Origin: Burkholderiaceae bacterium
GTDB taxonomy: Bacteria; Pseudomonadota; Gammaproteobacteria; Burkholderiales; Burkholderiaceae
Direction: 5' to 3'
NCBI GenBank assembly: GCA_021166835.1
Contig: JAJPEN010000062.1
Coordinates: 62,001-126,000, forward strand
DNA: 64,000 nt
Part shown: positions 32,492 through 41,447 of the stretch, one piece after another
Numbering within the stretch: position 1 is the stretch's first letter
Layout of the letters: each line of letters starts with the position of its first letter
The notes under the pieces: model-generated
The model's input: only the letters and a program-made list of their open reading frames with translations
The model's database searches: none
Told to the model about the DNA's origin: nothing
Position numbers and translations under genes: made by a program

Positions 32492-34704
32492 ACCGCGTCC
32501 AGCTCGACCGGCTTGACCAGGTGGTGGTCGAAGCCCACCTGCTCGGAAGCCACGCGATCGGCCTGCTGGCCCCAGCCGGTGACCGCGACGAGCAGCACGT
32601 CGCGGCCCCAGTCGCTCTGCCGCACCCGCCGCGCGGCGACGTAGCCGTTCATGTTGGGCATGCCGAGGTCCATCAGGATGACCTCGGGGTGAATGCGCTC
32701 GGCGAGCCGCAGCGCCTGCTCGCCGCCGAATGCGACGTTCACCTCGTGCCCGAGCAGCTCGAGCATCGTCCCCATCGCCTGGGCGGCATCGGCGTTGTCG
32801 TCGACGACCAGCACGCGGCGCGAGCGCACCGCCGCCTCGGGGATGCGCGGCGCTTCCAGCTCCTCCAGGGCCGCGGCAGACAACGGCAACCGCACGACGA
32901 ACTCGCTGCCGCGGCCCGGCCCTTCGCTGTGCGCCTCGACGTGGCCGCCGTGCAGCTCGACGAGCTGGCGCACGATCGTCAGCCCGATGCCCAGGCCGCC
33001 CTGGCGGCGGTCGATCGCGCTGTCGACCTGCGCGAACAGCTCGAAGACCTTCTCGAGCATCGCCGGCGGAATCCCCACGCCGGTGTCCTTCACGCAGACG
33101 ACGGCCTCGCGTTCGCGGCGCTCGAGCGTGACGAAGATGTGGCCGTTGGGCTCCATGTACTTCGCGGCATTGGTCAGCAGGTTGCCGATCGCCTGGGTGA
33201 GCCGGTGCCGGTCGCCGTCGACCCACACCGCCTCGGCCGGCAGCGTCAGGCTCACCTCGTGGCGCTTCTGCCGGATGATCGGGTCGGAGGCTTCGAGCGC
33301 GCTGCGGATGACGGCGGCGAGCTCCACCGGATGGCGATCGAGCACGATGCGCCCGCCGCTGATGCGGCTGACGTCCATCAGGTCGTCGACGAGCGCGACC
33401 ATGTGGTCGACCTGCCGGCCCATCATCGCGCGCACGCGCTCGATGCGCTCCGGATCGATCCGGCCCATGCGCATGATCTCGATCCCGGTGCGCAACGGTG
33501 CGAGCGGGTTGCGCAGCTCATGCGCGAGGATCGCCAGGAACTCGTCCTTGCGCCGGTCGGCTTCGCGCAGCGCCTCCTCGGCGCTGCGCCGTTCGGTGAT
33601 GTCGACGTTCATGCCGACCCACTTGCGCACGGTGCCGTCGGCCGCGAACAGCGGAGCCGCGTGGTCGTTGCTCCAGTGCACGCTGCCGTCGGCGGCGACG
33701 ATGCGGTACTCCAGCTCGAAGGGAACGCCGCGCGCGATCGCTTCCGCCCATCTGCGCCGGGTTGCGTCGCGATCGTCGGGATGCACCGCTTCCAGCCAGC
33801 CGCTGCCGAGCCATTGATCGAGCCGCTGCCCGGTCAACACGCGCCACGAAGGCGAATAGCGCGCGATGCTGCCGGCCGCGTCGGCTTCCCAGACGGCCTG
33901 CGCCATCGCCTCGACCAGCACGCGAAAACGCTCTTCGCTCTCGCGCAGCGCGTCGTCTGTCCTGCGCCGCTCGGTGACATCGCGAAACAGCAGCGACACC
34001 CGGTTGGTCGCCGACGAATCGGAGCGAAATGCATAGACATCGAACCACCGGTCGAGCGCCGCCGCATATCGCTCGAAGCGGGCCGGCTCTCCGCTCCTGG
34101 CGACATCGCCGTACATCTCGAACCAGAAACGCTCGTGGCCGGGAGCCAGCTCGGTCATCCGGTGACCGACTGCGTCGGCCAGCCCCGTCTGCGCCTCGAA
34201 CGCGCGGTTCACTTCGAGGAACCGGTAATCGACCGCCTCGCCGTTCTCGTCGAACAGCATCTCGATGACGCAGTAGCCCTGGTCGATCGAATCGATCAGC
34301 GTACGATAGTGCTGCTCGCTTTCGCCGAGCGCCCGACGCGTCAGCCGCGCGCGCGTGACGTCGTGGAAATAGATCGCCCATCCCCAGGAGCGCGGATGGA
34401 CACAACCGCGATACCAGCGTCCGGCCTTCGTGCTGAAGTATTCGCGCTCGATGCGCTCGCCGCTTCGCGCCGCTTCGTGAAGCGAATCCTCATCGATGCC
34501 GCCGGGCGCCGCGAGCTCCGGGTAGACCTCGTACAGCTTGCGCCCGAGCAGGTCTGCGCGCGAACGCGCGAGCTGTCGCTCGGCGGCGCCGTTCACGTAG
34601 AGGAAGCGCAGCTCGCGATCGCAGGCGAAGAACCCGTCAGAGACGCTCTCGAGCACCTGGATCGCATCGAGCTCGAGATCCGCCGTTACCGGAGCGGGCA
34701 TCAT
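32458..34704 (-). CDS. Hybrid sensor histidine kinase with three PAS domains and a receiver
   Basis: 748 aa, no membrane segment seen, so cytoplasmic sensing is likely. Three PAS domains (about 12-115, 125-245 and 255-380; third followed by PAC text KWVGMNVDITERR), HisKA H-box ILAHELRNPLAPL near 400, HATPase with N-box NLLTNAAKY and G-boxes DTGVGIP and GGLGIGLTIV, and a C-terminal receiver with VLVVDDNADAA, the phosphorylated Asp in ILMDLGMPN and a conserved Lys in HHLVKPVE. No separate response regulator is adjacent. Signal unknown. The gene follows the Pat-like gene after about 96 bases containing an 11-bp tandem repeat. Confidence 0.92.
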   Translation of the reverse strand: MMPAPVTADLELDAIQVLESVSDGFFACDRELRFLYVNGAAERQLARSRADLLGRKLYEVYPELAAPGGIDEDSLHEAARSGERIEREYFSTKAGRWYRGCVHPRSWGWAIYFHDVTRARLTRRALGESEQHYRTLIDSIDQGYCVIEMLFDENGEAVDYRFLEVNRAFEAQTGLADAVGHRMTELAPGHERFWFEMYGDVARSGEPARFERYAAALDRWFDVYAFRSDSSATNRVSLLFRDVTERRRTDDALRESEERFRVLVEAMAQAVWEADAAGSIARYSPSWRVLTGQRLDQWLGSGWLEAVHPDDRDATRRRWAEAIARGVPFELEYRIVAADGSVHWSNDHAAPLFAADGTVRKWVGMNVDITERRSAEEALREADRRKDEFLAILAHELRNPLAPLRTGIEIMRMGRIDPERIERVRAMMGRQVDHMVALVDDLMDVSRISGGRIVLDRHPVELAAVIRSALEASDPIIRQKRHEVSLTLPAEAVWVDGDRHRLTQAIGNLLTNAAKYMEPNGHIFVTLERREREAVVCVKDTGVGIPPAMLEKVFELFAQVDSAIDRRQGGLGIGLTIVRQLVELHGGHVEAHSEGPGRGSEFVVRLPLSAAALEELEAPRIPEAAVRSRRVLVVDDNADAAQAMGTMLELLGHEVNVAFGGEQALRLAERIHPEVILMDLGMPNMNGYVAARRVRQSDWGRDVLLVAVTGWGQQADRVASEQVGFDHHLVKPVELDAVQSLIAQLDSR

Positions 34705-34773
34705 GGTGCACCGATTCTCGCCGCAGCCCGAAGCGGATGCAAGAGCGTACGCATGCAGCGCTCGGGCTCGGCT

Positions 34774-34806
34774 CAGCCTCAGTTCAGCCTCAGTTCAGCC
34801 TCAGTT
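34774..34806. repeat. Three perfect 11-bp direct repeats at the end of the Pat-like gene
   Basis: The unit CAGCCTCAGTT occurs three times without interruption (34774-34784, 34785-34795, 34796-34806), with flanking partial copies. On the minus strand the array begins inside the last codons of the Pat-like gene and contains its stop. Unit-number changes would leave the protein intact or alter only its last residues, since each unit carries a TGA in some frame. Confidence 0.9.
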
Positions 34807-37497
34807 CAGCACCAGCCGCGCGCGGATCGTTCCGGTCTCGCGGTCGGCCTCCAGAGCGAAGCCGAGCCGGCTCGCCAGCCGCAGCATGTCGTCGTTCTCG
34901 GCGAGGATCTCGCCGACGATCTCGCGCGTGCCCTGTCGGCGGCAGTAGTCGATGATCTTCGCCATCAGCAGGCGGCCGAGCCCCTGCCCCTTCAGGTCGG
35001 AGCGCACGAGCACCGCGAACTCGGCCGCGACGTTGTCCGGGTCGGTGACGGTACGCACGACGCCGAGCGTCTCCACTTCGCCCCCCTCGCCGCCCTCACC
35101 CTCGGCCGACGCGATGAACGCCATCTCGCGGTCGTAGTCGATCTGGGTGAGCCGCGCCATCTGCGAGTGCCCGAGCTGGCGTACCGAGTCGAAGAAGCGA
35201 AGGCGCAGGTCCTCGGGCGTCATGCGAGCGAGCAGCGCCTGGTGCGCCGGCTCGTCCTCCGGCCGGATCGGGCGCAGCAGGATCTCGCGCCCGCTGCGCA
35301 GCCGCGCCTTCTCCTCGAGGTTCTTCGGGTACGGGCGGATCGCCAGCCGCCCGGGTCGGCGCGCAGCCGCGTCTACCCGCATGTGGGCATCGACGCAGAC
35401 GACGCCCTCGTCACCGGCGAACAGCGGGTTGATGTCGATCTCGACGATCTCGGGAAGGTCGACGACCAGCTGTGAGACTTTCACGAGGGTCAGGCAGATC
35501 GCATCGACGTCGGCCGCGGGCCGGTCGCGATATGCGCCGAGCAGCTTGTCGATGCGCGTGCGCGCGATCAGTTCGCGCGCCAGCGGCAGGTTCAGCGGCG
35601 GCAGCCCGATCGCATGATCGCGGATCACCTCCACCGCGCGCCCGCCCTCGCCGAACAGGATCACCGGACCGAACAGCGGATCGGTGGTGACGCCGACGAT
35701 CAGCTGGCGGGCGTTTCGCCGCGGCACCATCGGCTGCAGCGTGAAGCCGGTGATGCGCGCGCTCGGCATGCGCTCGGAGACGCGCCGCGTCATGCCGAGC
35801 GCCGCGGTGCGCACCGCGTCGGCGCTCTCCAGGTTCAGGGCCACGCCGCCGACGTCCCATTTGCGCGCGATGTCGGGCGACAGCACGGTGAGGGCGAGCG
35901 GGTAGCCGACGGTCTCGGCCACCTGCGCCGCATGCTCGAGCGACTCGGCGATGCGGGTCGGGACGACCGGAATGCCGTAGGCGGCGAGCACCGCCTTGGC
36001 ATCGGATTCGGACAGCAGCGCGCTCCCGGAGGCGAGCGCGCGCTCGACGACGGCGCGCGCGGCAGCGACGTCGGGGCGGAACTCGCTCGGCAGCGACGGC
36101 GGCGTCTGCATCAGCATTTCCTGGTTGCGGTGGAAATTCACCACGTGCAGGAAAGCTTTCACCGCGCTGGACGGCGTCTCGTAGGTGGGCAGCCCCGCCT
36201 CGGCGAACAGCCGGCGCGGCGCCGTTGCCGCGCCGGCGCCCACCCAGCAGGTGAGGATGCGCGCCGCGCGCAACTCGCGTGCGACGCCGATCACCGCCTG
36301 TGCGGCTTCCTCGCCCCGCGTGGTCGCGGTCGGCGCGTGCATGACGAGCGCGGCGTTGACGCCAGGGTCGGACAGCACGGCCTTCAGGCAATCGGCATAG
36401 CGACGGCCGGGAGCGTTGACGCCCACGTCCACCGGATTGCCCGGCGACGACGCGGCCGGCAGCAGCTCGGCCAGGCGCCGCGTCGTCTCGTCGCCCAGTC
36501 GGGCGCAGGTGCCGCCGCCGAGCAGCAACTCGTCGAGCGCCATCAGGCCGGCGCCGCCGCCGTTGTGGATGATCGCCAGCTTCTCGCCGCGGAACGCCTT
36601 CGCGCGACTGAGCGTCTCGACCGCGTCGAAGAGTTCGTCGATGTCGTAGACGCGCAGGATGCCGGCGCGCCGCAGCGCCGCATCGAAGACGTCGTCGGGA
36701 CGCGCGAGCGCCCCCGAGAGCGTGGCCGGCGACTCCAGATCGGCGTCGTCGCGGGCGACGCGCCCCGCCTTCACGGCGAGCACCGGCTTGTTGCGAGCCG
36801 CCGCGCGCGCCGCCGCCATGAAGTTGCGCCGCTCGCGGATCCGCTCGATGTACAGCAGGATCGCGTCGGTGTCGGGGTCGCTGCCGAGGTAGTCGAGGAC
36901 GTCGCCGAAGTCGACGTCGTCGCAATCGCCGAGCGCGACGAAATGCGAGAAACCGATCCCCTTCGCGCGCGCCCAGTCGAGCACCGCCGTGCAGAGCGCT
37001 CCCGACTGCGAAACGAAAGCGAGCTTGCCGGGCAACGCCGACACGTGGCTCAGGCTCGCGTTCAGGCCGACCCGCGGCACGAGCACGCCCAGGCTGCCGG
37101 CGCCCAGCACGCGCATCGAATGCCGTCGCGCGGCGGCGAGCATCGCGTCGCGCACCCAGGCGCCGCCCGGATCGCGTCGTCCGAGCAGATCGTCGTGCAC
37201 GACGATCGCCACCCGCGTGCCGCGTCGGCCCAGCGCGTCGATCGACGCGGCGATGGTCGACGCCGGGCTGCAGATCACGGCCAGCTCGGGCGCCTGAGGC
37301 AGACTGTCGACGTCGGGATAGGTGAGCACGCCCGCCACCGAGCGGTAGCGCGGGTTCACCGGCATCACCGGCGCGTCGATGCCGCCTTCGAGCAGGTTGC
37401 GCATCAGCACGTTGCCGACGTGGCGCGGCTTGTTCGAAGCGCCGACCACGGCGACCGAGCGCGGCTCGAACAGATGAACGAGGCTGCGGACGCTCAT
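34801..37497 (-). CDS. ADP-forming acyl-CoA synthetase/GNAT fusion (Pat/YfiQ-type protein acetyltransferase)
   Basis: 898 aa, matching the usual ~890 aa of PatZ/YfiQ. Order: CoA-binding domain (about 8-100, [21 protein letters not shown]), succinyl-CoA-ligase-like domains (about 150-460, [20 protein letters not shown]), ATP-grasp (about 490-705, [21 protein letters not shown]), and a C-terminal GNAT domain (about 735-895, [39 protein letters not shown]). Pat enzymes acetylate lysines in acyl-CoA synthetases and shut them off; the window has several such ligases as possible targets (inference). The ATG at 37497 overlaps the stop of the DUF808 gene; the longer frame reads through that gene in another frame. 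Confidence 0.92.
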   Translation of the reverse strand: MSVRSLVHLFEPRSVAVVGASNKPRHVGNVLMRNLLEGGIDAPVMPVNPRYRSVAGVLTYPDVDSLPQAPELAVICSPASTIAASIDALGRRGTRVAIVVHDDLLGRRDPGGAWVRDAMLAAARRHSMRVLGAGSLGVLVPRVGLNASLSHVSALPGKLAFVSQSGALCTAVLDWARAKGIGFSHFVALGDCDDVDFGDVLDYLGSDPDTDAILLYIERIRERRNFMAAARAAARNKPVLAVKAGRVARDDADLESPATLSGALARPDDVFDAALRRAGILRVYDIDELFDAVETLSRAKAFRGEKLAIIHNGGGAGLMALDELLLGGGTCARLGDETTRRLAELLPAASSPGNPVDVGVNAPGRRYADCLKAVLSDPGVNAALVMHAPTATTRGEEAAQAVIGVARELRAARILTCWVGAGAATAPRRLFAEAGLPTYETPSSAVKAFLHVVNFHRNQEMLMQTPPSLPSEFRPDVAAARAVVERALASGSALLSESDAKAVLAAYGIPVVPTRIAESLEHAAQVAETVGYPLALTVLSPDIARKWDVGGVALNLESADAVRTAALGMTRRVSERMPSARITGFTLQPMVPRRNARQLIVGVTTDPLFGPVILFGEGGRAVEVIRDHAIGLPPLNLPLARELIARTRIDKLLGAYRDRPAADVDAICLTLVKVSQLVVDLPEIVEIDINPLFAGDEGVVCVDAHMRVDAAARRPGRLAIRPYPKNLEEKARLRSGREILLRPIRPEDEPAHQALLARMTPEDLRLRFFDSVRQLGHSQMARLTQIDYDREMAFIASAEGEGGEGGEVETLGVVRTVTDPDNVAAEFAVLVRSDLKGQGLGRLLMAKIIDYCRRQGTREIVGEILAENDDMLRLASRLGFALEADRETGTIRARLVLN

Positions 37498-38453
37498 CGG
37501 CTGGCCGCCAGGCGCAACGCCGCGAACATGCGCTGCCCGGCGGCGACGACGCCGAGCACGAGCGCGCCTGCGACGACGCCGACGAGTCCGTCGAACAGCA
37601 TCGGCCCGAGCGCGTCGACGAGGCCGCCGACCACCGGCGCGTCGTCGATCGGATCGAGCGCTCGGTCGACCCATCCGTGCGCGCCGGGCACGCCGTGCGA
37701 GAGGATGCCCCCGCCCACCAGGAACATCGCCGCCGTGCCGGCGATCGACAGCGACTTCATCAGCCACGGTGCCGCCCGGACGATCCCTGCGCCGAGCCGG
37801 CGCTGGACGCGATCGAGCCAGCCGGCGCCGCGTTGCGCGAGCAGGCGCAGGCCGAGATCGTCGAGCTTGACGATGCCCGCCACCAGTCCGTAGACGCCGA
37901 CGGTCATCAGCGCCGCTACGGCGACGAGAACGCCGACCTTCACGCCGAAAGTTGCAGCAGCGACCGCGCCGAGCGCGATCGTGATGATCTCGGCCGACAG
38001 GATGAAATCGGTGCGCACGGCGCCTTCGATCTTCGTCTTCTCCCTCGCCTGCAGCTCCTGCGCCGAAATCGGTTCGCCGGCAACCGCGGCGGCCGATGCG
38101 CCCGGCTCGTGCACCTGGTGACGGAACAGGCGATGCGCGATCTTCTCGAAGCCCTCGTAGCACAGGTATGCACCGCCGACCATCAGCAGCGGCTTGATCG
38201 CCCACGGAGCGAAGGCGCTGATCGCCAGCGCCGCCGGCACCAGGATCAGCTTGTTGCGGATCGACCCGCGTGCCACCGCCCAGACGACGGGCAGCTCGCG
38301 GTCGGCGTGCACCCCCGAGACCTGCTGCGCGTTCAGCGCAAGATCGTCGCCGAGCACGCCCGCCGTCTTCTTCGTGGCGACCTTCGTCATCGTCGAGATG
38401 TCGTCGAGCACGCTCGCGATGTCGTCGAGCAGCGCGAGCAGCGTCGTCGCCAT
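37494..38453 (-). CDS. DUF808 (YedI-like) inner-membrane protein
   Basis: 319 aa with the DUF808 start [43 protein letters not shown] and about six hydrophobic segments (near 75-100, 155-205, 230-255, 280-310). Function of the family is unknown. Overlaps the Pat-like gene by 4 bases (ATGA), so the two are probably co-translated. Located after the cytochrome c gene. Confidence 0.9.
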   Translation of the reverse strand: MATTLLALLDDIASVLDDISTMTKVATKKTAGVLGDDLALNAQQVSGVHADRELPVVWAVARGSIRNKLILVPAALAISAFAPWAIKPLLMVGGAYLCYEGFEKIAHRLFRHQVHEPGASAAAVAGEPISAQELQAREKTKIEGAVRTDFILSAEIITIALGAVAAATFGVKVGVLVAVAALMTVGVYGLVAGIVKLDDLGLRLLAQRGAGWLDRVQRRLGAGIVRAAPWLMKSLSIAGTAAMFLVGGGILSHGVPGAHGWVDRALDPIDDAPVVGGLVDALGPMLFDGLVGVVAGALVLGVVAAGQRMFAALRLAASR

Positions 38454-38456
38454 GGC

Positions 38457-38846
38457 TCAGCGCGCCGCCACGCCGCAGACGTCCTGCGGACACGGGAAGT
38501 GGTAGTAGCGCTCGTTCAGGTATTGCGCCACCGCGTCGATCTCGGCCTGCTGCCACGCGCCGCCGAGGTAGCGGTCCCAGCGCCAGACGTAGGCACGGAT
38601 CTGGTCGAAACTCCCTGCGGCGCGCGGGCTTCGCGTGTGCACGCTGCGCTCGTGGCAGCCGGTGCAGCGGCTCTCGTAGAGCGCGGCGCCGAGCGATTCG
38701 TCGCCGGCCGCGTGCGCCACCGAGCCGCCGCCGACCGGGAGCATCGCACCGACGGCGAACGCGGCGGCGGCGAGCGCGGCGGCCGCGGGCGCCGGCGCGA
38801 CGGGTCTCGAGGGCCGCAGATCCGCCCGCTGCAGGGCTCGCTTCAT
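38457..38846 (-). CDS. Small monoheme c-type cytochrome
   Basis: 129 aa with a signal or anchor segment (about 18-52) and a single heme-binding motif CTGCH in ALYESRCTGCHERSVHTRSP. A Trp-rich stretch (YVWRWDRYLGGAW) and a C-terminal pair of Cys in FPCPQDVCG are distinctive. No clear Met ligand is obvious to me. It follows sdhB with about 85 bases between and could serve periplasmic electron transfer. The chosen ATG (38846) leaves off an improbable 21-residue upstream extension. Confidence 0.85.
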   Translation of the reverse strand: MKRALQRADLRPSRPVAPAPAAAALAAAAFAVGAMLPVGGGSVAHAAGDESLGAALYESRCTGCHERSVHTRSPRAAGSFDQIRAYVWRWDRYLGGAWQQAEIDAVAQYLNERYYHFPCPQDVCGVAAR

Positions 38847-38930
38847 CGACTTCTCCCGGTGCCCGTGAACTACGGTGTGCAGATTATGCGAGAACGCGAC
38901 GAGGCACACCGGGATCGGACGACGGCGGCC

Positions 38931-39626
38931 CTACGAAGAATCCTTGACCAGCGCCGTGCGGATCTGCTCGATCGCGTGCGAGGGGCTCAAGCCCTTCGGA
39001 CACACCTCGGTGCAGTTCATGATCGTGCGGCATCGGTACAGGCGATAGACGTCGTCGAGGAAGGCCAGGCGCTCGCTGCGCGCGGTGTCGCGGCTGTCGG
39101 TGATGAAGCGCCAGGCCTGCAGCAGTCCGGCCGGGCCGATGAACTTGTCGGGGTTCCACCAGTACGACGGGCAGAACGAACTGCAGCAGGCGCACAGGAT
39201 GCACTCGTACAGTCCGTTCAGCCGCTCGCGCTCCTCGGGCGACTGCAGCCGTTCGCGCTCGGGCATCGGGCGGTCGTCGACGACGTAGGGCCGGATCGAG
39301 TGGTAATGCGAGAAGAACTGCGTCATGTCGACGACGAGGTCGCGCACGACGGGAAAGCCGGGCAGCGGGCGCAGCACCACCGGCTCCTTCAGCTCCGACA
39401 CCGGGTGGATGCACGCCAGGCCGTTGCGGCCGTTGATGTTCATCGCGTCGGAGCCGCACACGCCCTCGCGGCACGAGCGGCGAAACGAAAGGCTGTCGTC
39501 GATCTCCTTCAGGCGCAGCAGCACGTCGAGCAGCATCCGGTCGGTGTGGCGCAGCTCGACGTCGTAGTCCTGCATGCGCGGTCGCTGGTCGACGTCGGGA
39601 TCGAAGCGATAGATGCTCACCTTCAT
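38931..39626 (-). CDS. sdhB: Succinate dehydrogenase iron-sulfur subunit
   Basis: 231 aa, normal for SdhB. All three cluster sites are visible: [2Fe-2S] CREGVCGSDAMNINGRNGLAC near 52-72, [4Fe-4S] CILCACCSSFCP near 141-152, and [3Fe-4S] with CRTIMNCTEVCPKG near 199-212. Carries electrons from SdhA to the quinone site. Its ATG overlaps the sdhD stop (ATGA). The usual sdhA between sdhD and sdhB is absent, so the flavoprotein must come from elsewhere. Confidence 0.96.
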   Translation of the reverse strand: MKVSIYRFDPDVDQRPRMQDYDVELRHTDRMLLDVLLRLKEIDDSLSFRRSCREGVCGSDAMNINGRNGLACIHPVSELKEPVVLRPLPGFPVVRDLVVDMTQFFSHYHSIRPYVVDDRPMPERERLQSPEERERLNGLYECILCACCSSFCPSYWWNPDKFIGPAGLLQAWRFITDSRDTARSERLAFLDDVYRLYRCRTIMNCTEVCPKGLSPSHAIEQIRTALVKDSS

Positions 39627-39955
39627 GGCTGCCCCAGCAGGATCATCGCTACGCGGATCTGCACGGCGACAAGGATGAACGCGATCACCGCGAGCAGCGG
39701 CAGGCGCAGCGACGGCGCGTGCACGTAGTCGAGCACGACGTCGCGCACGCCGATCCAGCCGTGCAGCCCCATCGACAGGAAGAAGGCGAGGATCAGCACG
39801 GCGCCGTGCGTGCTGGTGGCGATCGCGTGCCAGCGCTCGTAGGCCGTGCCGTCCGACATCGCGAGCCGCACGATGCCCAGCACGAGCAGGACGAGGATGG
39901 CGATCGCGCTGAACCGCTGCAGCAGCCAGGCGCGCTGTCCGGAGAAGACTCTCAT
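39623..39955 (-). CDS. sdhD: Succinate dehydrogenase membrane anchor subunit D
   Basis: 110 aa, three transmembrane segments (about 12-32, 50-72, 84-107). The heme/quinone-site text LILAFFLSMGLHGWIGVRDVVLDYV contains the expected His and the Asp-Tyr of the quinone site. The start at 39955 is used because it lies 10 bases after sdhC; the in-frame upstream extension overlaps sdhC. Directly coupled to sdhB rather than to sdhA. Confidence 0.93.
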   Translation of the reverse strand: MRVFSGQRAWLLQRFSAIAILVLLVLGIVRLAMSDGTAYERWHAIATSTHGAVLILAFFLSMGLHGWIGVRDVVLDYVHAPSLRLPLLAVIAFILVAVQIRVAMILLGQP

Positions 39956-39965
39956 TGCAGCGCTC

Positions 39966-40373
39966 TCATCGCAGCCCCCAGGCGAGAAGCCACAGGAGCG
40001 CGGCGACGATGCCGGCCGCGATGGAAACGAAGGCGCTCGTGCGCGCCTGCGGCAGCCGATAGCCGAAGCCCGCATCCATGAACAGGTGGCGAACGCCGGC
40101 GAAGATGTGGTGCACCAGCGCCCAGGCGCCGATGAACAGCAGCGGCGCGAACCACGAGCGCGTTGCCGCGTGTACGACGGCGTCGAAACCCTGCGGGCTG
40201 CGCAGCGATTCGGCCAGCGCGCTCGCCAGCAACGGCAGCGAGACGGCCAGCAGCACGCCGGAGACGCGATGCAGGATCGAGGCGATCGCGCCGACGGGGA
40301 AGCGGATCTGCGCGAGATTCAGGAACTTCGGTAACGACCGGGCCGCGCCGCCTGCTGCCGCCTGCCGTTGCAT
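39966..40373 (-). CDS. sdhC: Succinate dehydrogenase cytochrome b556 subunit
   Basis: 135 aa, three transmembrane segments. The SdhC signatures PVGAIASILHRVSGVLL (Ser/Arg of the quinone site) and HHIFAGVRHLFMD (heme His) are present. Starts with a GGAGGAATCGCG ribosome site. Follows sufT by about 30 bases in the same direction, so the sdh genes may be transcribed from the suf promoter. Confidence 0.95.
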   Translation of the reverse strand: MQRQAAAGGAARSLPKFLNLAQIRFPVGAIASILHRVSGVLLAVSLPLLASALAESLRSPQGFDAVVHAATRSWFAPLLFIGAWALVHHIFAGVRHLFMDAGFGYRLPQARTSAFVSIAAGIVAALLWLLAWGLR

Positions 40374-40404
40374 CGCGATTCCTCCATCGCCGGGATGACG
40401 CCCG

Positions 40405-40977
40405 CTAGAACATCCCCATCTCGAGCCGCGCCGCTTCGCTCATCATGTAGCGTGTCCAGGGCGGGTCGAAGACCAGGTCGACCCTCGCCTGGTCGACGCC
40501 GGGGATCTTCAGCAGCTTCTCGCGGGCTTCGTCGCACATCAGCGTGCCCATTCCGCAGCCGGGCGCCGTCACCGTCATCTGCACGTCCAGCCGGAAGCTG
40601 CCGTGGTCGATGTTACTGCAGACGCAACTGTAGACAAGCCCCAGATTGACGATGTCCATCGGGATCTCGGGGTCGAAGCAGGTGCCGAGCACTTTCCACG
40701 CGGCCGCCTCGATCAGCTCCGGCGTGGGCGCCTTGTCGGCGAAGAGCTCGGCGACATCGGGCAGGACGAGCGGCTCCAGGCCCAGCGCGTCGGCGTACTG
40801 CTCGTCGACGCGATACAGGTTGCCATCGACCATCACGGTGATCGTTCCGCCCAGCCGCTGCGTCACCTGCCCGGGCTTGCCGGCCATCAGGTTGACCGAC
40901 GTTCCCCACGGCACCTCGACCGCCGGGCACGACTGCTCGATCGTGAACTCCTGCGCCTGCCCATGTCTGCTGCCCAT
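40405..40977 (-). CDS. sufT: Putative iron-sulfur cluster assembly protein SufT
   Basis: 190 aa with a C-terminal MIP18/DUF59 domain (about 95-185): TCFDPEIPMDIVNLGLVY, DVQMTVTAPGCGMGTLMCDEA and VDQARVDLVFDPPWTRYMMSEAAR. SufT assists maturation of Fe-S proteins under high demand. The chosen ATG (40977) lies about 10 bases after the sufU stop; an ATG 17 codons earlier overlaps that gene. Last suf gene of the operon. Confidence 0.92.
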   Translation of the reverse strand: MGSRHGQAQEFTIEQSCPAVEVPWGTSVNLMAGKPGQVTQRLGGTITVMVDGNLYRVDEQYADALGLEPLVLPDVAELFADKAPTPELIEAAAWKVLGTCFDPEIPMDIVNLGLVYSCVCSNIDHGSFRLDVQMTVTAPGCGMGTLMCDEAREKLLKIPGVDQARVDLVFDPPWTRYMMSEAARLEMGMF

Positions 40978-40987
40978 CGCTCGTACC

Positions 40988-41440
40988 TCACTCGGTTTTC
41001 GCCTGCTCGCCGTGTCCGGCGAGCGCATTGTGCAAGGTGTGCCAGGCGAGCGTCGCGCACTTCACCCGCACCGGAAATTCGCGCACGCCCGACAGCGCGA
41101 CCAGCTTGCCGAAGTCGCGCTCGGGCGGCTGCTGGTCGGTGAGCAGCGCGTGCACGTCGCGGAACAGCGACTCGATCTCCTCGATCGACCGCCCCTTCAC
41201 CGCCTCGGTCATCAGCGACGCCGAAGCGGTGGAGATTGCGCATCCGTGACCGACGAAGCTGACGTCTTCGACGCGCCCGTCGCTCACGCGCAGATAGACG
41301 GTGAGCTGGTCTCCGCACAAGGGGTTGTGCCCGTCGGCGCTGCGGTTCGCCTCGGGCATCTGGTGGAAATTCCGCGGCTTGCGGTTGTGATCGAAGATCA
41401 CCTCCTGGTACAGCTCGCGAAGATCGCCGCGCGAATTCAT
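40988..41440 (-). CDS. sufU: SufU/IscU-like iron-sulfur scaffold or sulfur-transfer protein
   Basis: 150 aa. IscU-fold with Cys ligands in NPLCGDQLTVYL, GHGCAISTASASLM and the third Cys in RVKCATLAWHTL, plus Asp64-type acidic residue. The ~18-residue insertion between the second and third sites (SIEEIESLFRDVHALLTDQQPPERDFGKL) is typical of SufU rather than IscU. SufU takes sulfur from SufS. Normal for Firmicutes-type SUF, less usual in proteobacteria, which more often use SufE. ATG at 41440, 8 bases after sufS stop. Confidence 0.92.
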   Translation of the reverse strand: MNSRGDLRELYQEVIFDHNRKPRNFHQMPEANRSADGHNPLCGDQLTVYLRVSDGRVEDVSFVGHGCAISTASASLMTEAVKGRSIEEIESLFRDVHALLTDQQPPERDFGKLVALSGVREFPVRVKCATLAWHTLHNALAGHGEQAKTE

Positions 41441-41447
41441 CGTGCTC

